DNA of 64,000 nt. Source: Odiellus spinosus. Its lineage: Eukaryota; Arthropoda; Arachnida; Opiliones; Phalangiidae. Every line of letters starts with the position of its first letter. Positions within the stretch are counted from its first letter, which is position 1. Made by a program: the position numbers and the translations under genes. The notes under the pieces were generated by a model that worked only from the letters and a program-made list of their open reading frames with translations, searched no databases and was not told the DNA's origin. The stretch covers positions 25,649,935 to 25,713,934 of the forward strand of contig OY987227.1 of NCBI GenBank assembly GCA_963920705.1. Direction: 5' to 3'. Shown here piece by piece: positions 61,101-64,000 of the stretch.

Positions 61101-61301
61101 TTTTAATTGATTGACTGAGCGTAATTAGGATTTTAGTTTCATGACCAGAATAAGGTATGGAAAATCGCAGACACGTGAGCTTAATGAGTTATCAAAAGGG
61201 CACTGCAGTTTTGAGCTGACAGTATGATTTATAACTTGACCCTTAACTAGAGATTTTGAGTAGAAATATAGAAGATTATAGGAATTGCTATTAAATTATA
61301 G

Positions 61302-61638
61302 CAGAAGCCGATGAAACCCTCCTTTGAAGTCTACTACTCTAATGTTCCATATAGCGCTCCTCTCTGTATGGGTAAAATTCCCAATTTTACGAGATCGGAG
61401 GGGTCCTACTTCATACCCCCTGTCTACGGAAAATTGGAAATTCTCTTTCTCCACAAACGACGACATTTTTTTGACGAACTCCAAGGCTGCTAGAGATATT
61501 CGCTCGACGAACTCCCGCTCCGAAAATATCTACCGATAGGAGGCGTACAAATCGCGATTTTTGAAACTAACCCATACAGAGATGGGTAGACAAGACCCGG
61601 GAGTAATAGACTTCAAAGGAGGGTTTCATCGGCTTCTG
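61302..61638. mobile_element. MITE family A copy 10
   Basis: Target duplication ATTATAG. The outer sequence on the right is a short TATAGGA-rich simple repeat. Confidence 0.92.
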
Positions 61639-62103
61639 ATTATAGGAGAGAATAGGAAAGAGGTGAAAATATAGGAAAAATAGGAAATATAGGAAAAGTG
61701 GTCACCCTGCCATTCCCTCGTAATATTAGCAGAAGCAGGATTAGAACAATTACAACAATAGACGAATTCGAAATTGAAGAAGAACTTGAAGGGGCAACGC
61801 GCCATTGAGGTACAATCTTTACGCGGCGATCTGTTAAGAGATGGCGCTATCGTAGTACCCATTCTGAACCTATTCTGATTGGCTAAACTATGACGAGAGA
61901 GACAAACTAGGCGGTAACCCCCTCCCTTCGCGCTTCGAGACTTGGCGCGTTTCAAATACGTGGATAGGTACGAGAGCTAGAGATAGAGTGAGGCGCGCCA
62001 TCTATTGTGATAATTCATTATATTTGTACACCAATGACCGTAGCCCCTGGAAGTTGGTTTATGAGTATGGAAATTTCGAATCCGTTAATTATAACAATCG
62101 AAC

Positions 62104-62276
62104 GACTGACCTTTGCTCATTGGCAGCTGACCCATCTCCATGAATTCAGCTAATCCTATTTTCCAGGGTAAGTTTTAAACTTATTTCTAGTTTAATATTT
62201 ATTTGTAATTTTTTTCATTGGTGGCTTAGGACTAAAAAAATCACTAGTTGTTAAGTTTTAGTGTCCCTTTAAAAGA
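62104..62276. mobile_element. TTAA type 1, right half only, diverged
   Basis: CTCCATGAATTCAGCTAATC and GGGTAAGTTTTAAACTTATT are recognisable, ending TGTCCCTTTAA. Confidence 0.65.
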
Positions 62277-62819
62277 TGAATTATTATTAGGTTACATTGT
62301 CATTCTCCCTTTAATGAAAAGTAAAAAAATTTCGGTAAAAGCATCCAAGATAAATGGAATTGAAAAATAACGAAAATTCGCGAAAATCAGACCCATCACT
62401 ACAAACGAAAAGCACAAACGGCCTGAAACAAGCAGAGAATTCACCGAGATTCCATTAATAATTAATTACAATTGTTCTACCATTCCATTCCCAACGATAA
62501 AGCAAAGTTTATTCTCGGAAAGTAAGCGGCTAAAGCGCCCCTTTTAAAGTTCACGATTCCTCCCACTTGATTCGGCCACATTCCACCCTTTGTTCTCTCT
62601 CCAAGATCACCCTTGTAAATTATCTTTAAGCCTTAATACGCGTGCACGTAACTTAATATCCCATCTTAAAGGATAAGTATCAACATTTACATTCAAAGTT
62701 CACGAAATTCCGAATAAACGAAATGAAAAATTATTAATTTACAATCTCTGTACGTGCGTAACTTTTCCCAGAATGTTCTAGAGGGTTTCAGAAAGGTTTG
62801 AGCTCTAGAAGATAATTCT

Positions 62820-62990
62820 GGGAAGTGCTTGAAAGTTCAAGAAAGGTCTGGAAAGTTCTGGGAAATTCTGGAAAAGTCTAGAAAAATCTGGGAAAATCTA
62901 GAAAAGTCTAGAAAAATCTGGAAAAATTCTAAAAAATCTGGAAAAATTCTAGAAAAGTCTAGAAAAATCTGGAAAAATTCTAGAAAACTA
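62820..62990. repeat. Purine-rich minisatellite (GAAAAGTCTAGAAAAATCTG)
   Basis: Short units of 10 and 20 bp built on GGAAAATTCTAGAAAAGTCT. The plus-strand frame through it (EKSRKIWENL repeats) is a by-product. Confidence 0.85.
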
Positions 62991-63927
62991 AGTAGACTAA
63001 GTGAGACTTGTTCTTTAAATCCGTATCGAATTATGCCGTATCATTTTCTTCGGCTTTCTCGCTGACACGGCCCTCCCGCCAAGCGAAAAATAATGTAATG
63101 TATTCCGGTTTTGTCTTTATGGCCATCGTTAATTTTGTTTTATTTTACACTTATACGTTTACCGCGCACCACCTAATCTGAACAATTAAAGTACACTTAA
63201 AATAATTTATAGAATGATGGCTATATAAAAACCGAACGCGTCTGAAATTTCTGAGATTAGTTCTGTATTTTGACATAAATAAAGTCTGTAATAGATTTAA
63301 ACGCTTTCTGTGTTAGATGTGCAGTGACGTAATACTAAAAAGGTTTTTAACTGCCTTGGGCATTTCTATTGTGTAATTATCTATCATATTACCGAGTTAT
63401 TCTTTTTGGGAGGTTTTTAACATTATGTAACAATCAACCTCGCCTTTTCCCTTATTGGCAATATATCTTGAACTCTAGTTTAACCTTATCGGTGCGCGGC
63501 TGCGCTAAAGGGGCGAAAATGACCATTAATCTTAGCTAATAACTGATGAAGAATGTCATAAAACGGCGAGCGGTGGGGTACAATTAACCAAGGTGTTTCT
63601 CACCTCTATTATTATGTTACGCGGTATCTTTATTAGTGGGCGGCGAATATCAAAAGCGTTAGCTACAACTTATAAAGCTCGGAATAAAAATTATCCACAA
63701 AACGAAGAAAAAATTTAAGCCTTGTTCAGACGATACAAAGTTTTCACCCATCAAGAAATGAGATCATTTTACTTAACGTTACCAAGGACTTATTTATGTG
63801 CGTAAGAACATTGGTATAACATCTGATATCTGAGTTTTACAGTCTGATTTTCGTATGATTACCTCCAAAAAAGGTAAAAATTACTACTCATTCGCTATCC
63901 ATCCAATTACATGATTTGTTTTTGTTT
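62991..63927. other. Flanking DNA, nothing recognised
   Basis: AT-rich sequence upstream of the distal start exon. No exon or repeat was identified. Confidence 0.5.
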
Positions 63928-64000
63928 TCGGTCCCCACCAGGGTTTGAACCTGACTTAAATATGACGTATTACAATTGTATTTGACGGCTTTAACCGCTC
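63928..64000 (-). tRNA. tRNA-like sequence at the window edge
   Basis: On the minus strand it has an A-box-like GAGCGGTTAAAGCC of the Leu/Ser type and a T-arm CAGGTTCAAACCCTG whose stem pairs. The acceptor strand TGGGGACC follows. The 5' acceptor strand would lie past the window end, and the anticodon stem is poor. A true tRNA or a relic are both possible. Confidence 0.4.

Noticed and set aside
62829-63065. Lys/Glu-rich frame EKSRKIWENL
   Set aside because: Translation of a purine-rich minisatellite.

Overview
This is AT-rich eukaryotic DNA, almost certainly an animal and probably an arthropod. There is no dense gene array. Spliced exons with GT-AG borders sit in a large excess of transposon and minisatellite DNA. 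The best anchor is a 62-base minus-strand exon at 1532-1593. It encodes [21 protein letters not shown], the start of the first calponin-homology domain of a spectraplakin (Drosophila shot/kakapo; vertebrate MACF1 and dystonin). Two alternative first coding exons of the same gene lie upstream on the minus strand, one at 5530-5644 and one at 47927-48023 inside a GC-rich island. Both end in phase 1 at a donor, and both would supply the G of the Asp codon that exon 2 completes. The window is therefore the promoter and first-intron region of this gene. Transcription runs from high to low coordinates, and the rest of the protein lies beyond position 1.

The ~46 kb between the two start exons, and the 15 kb beyond, are packed with mobile elements. 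Three palindromic MITE families (termini CAGAAG, CAGAGG and CAAGGA; 16 copies) mostly carry 7-bp target duplications. A separate hAT-like family has clean 8-bp duplications. Two families use TTAA as target. A frameshifted Helitron (24126-25681) keeps both termini and part of its helicase.

A 2.1-kb DNA transposon (30383-32520) with CCCAGCAAACAC termini is inserted in a 22-bp minisatellite. It carries a four-exon minus-strand gene whose phase-1 introns all match, encoding a protein I do not recognise. A 3.8-kb LTR element (55475-59257) has LTRs that look identical, a 4-bp target duplication, a primer-binding site and a polypurine tract, but no gag or pol. It sits inside a 16-bp minisatellite that has its own ~500-bp higher-order repeat.

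Most short open frames in the window come from repeats and are not annotated as genes. Long stretches (for example 13.5-15.4, 25.7-27.9 and 45.9-47.9 kb) show only AT-rich intronic DNA to my reading.
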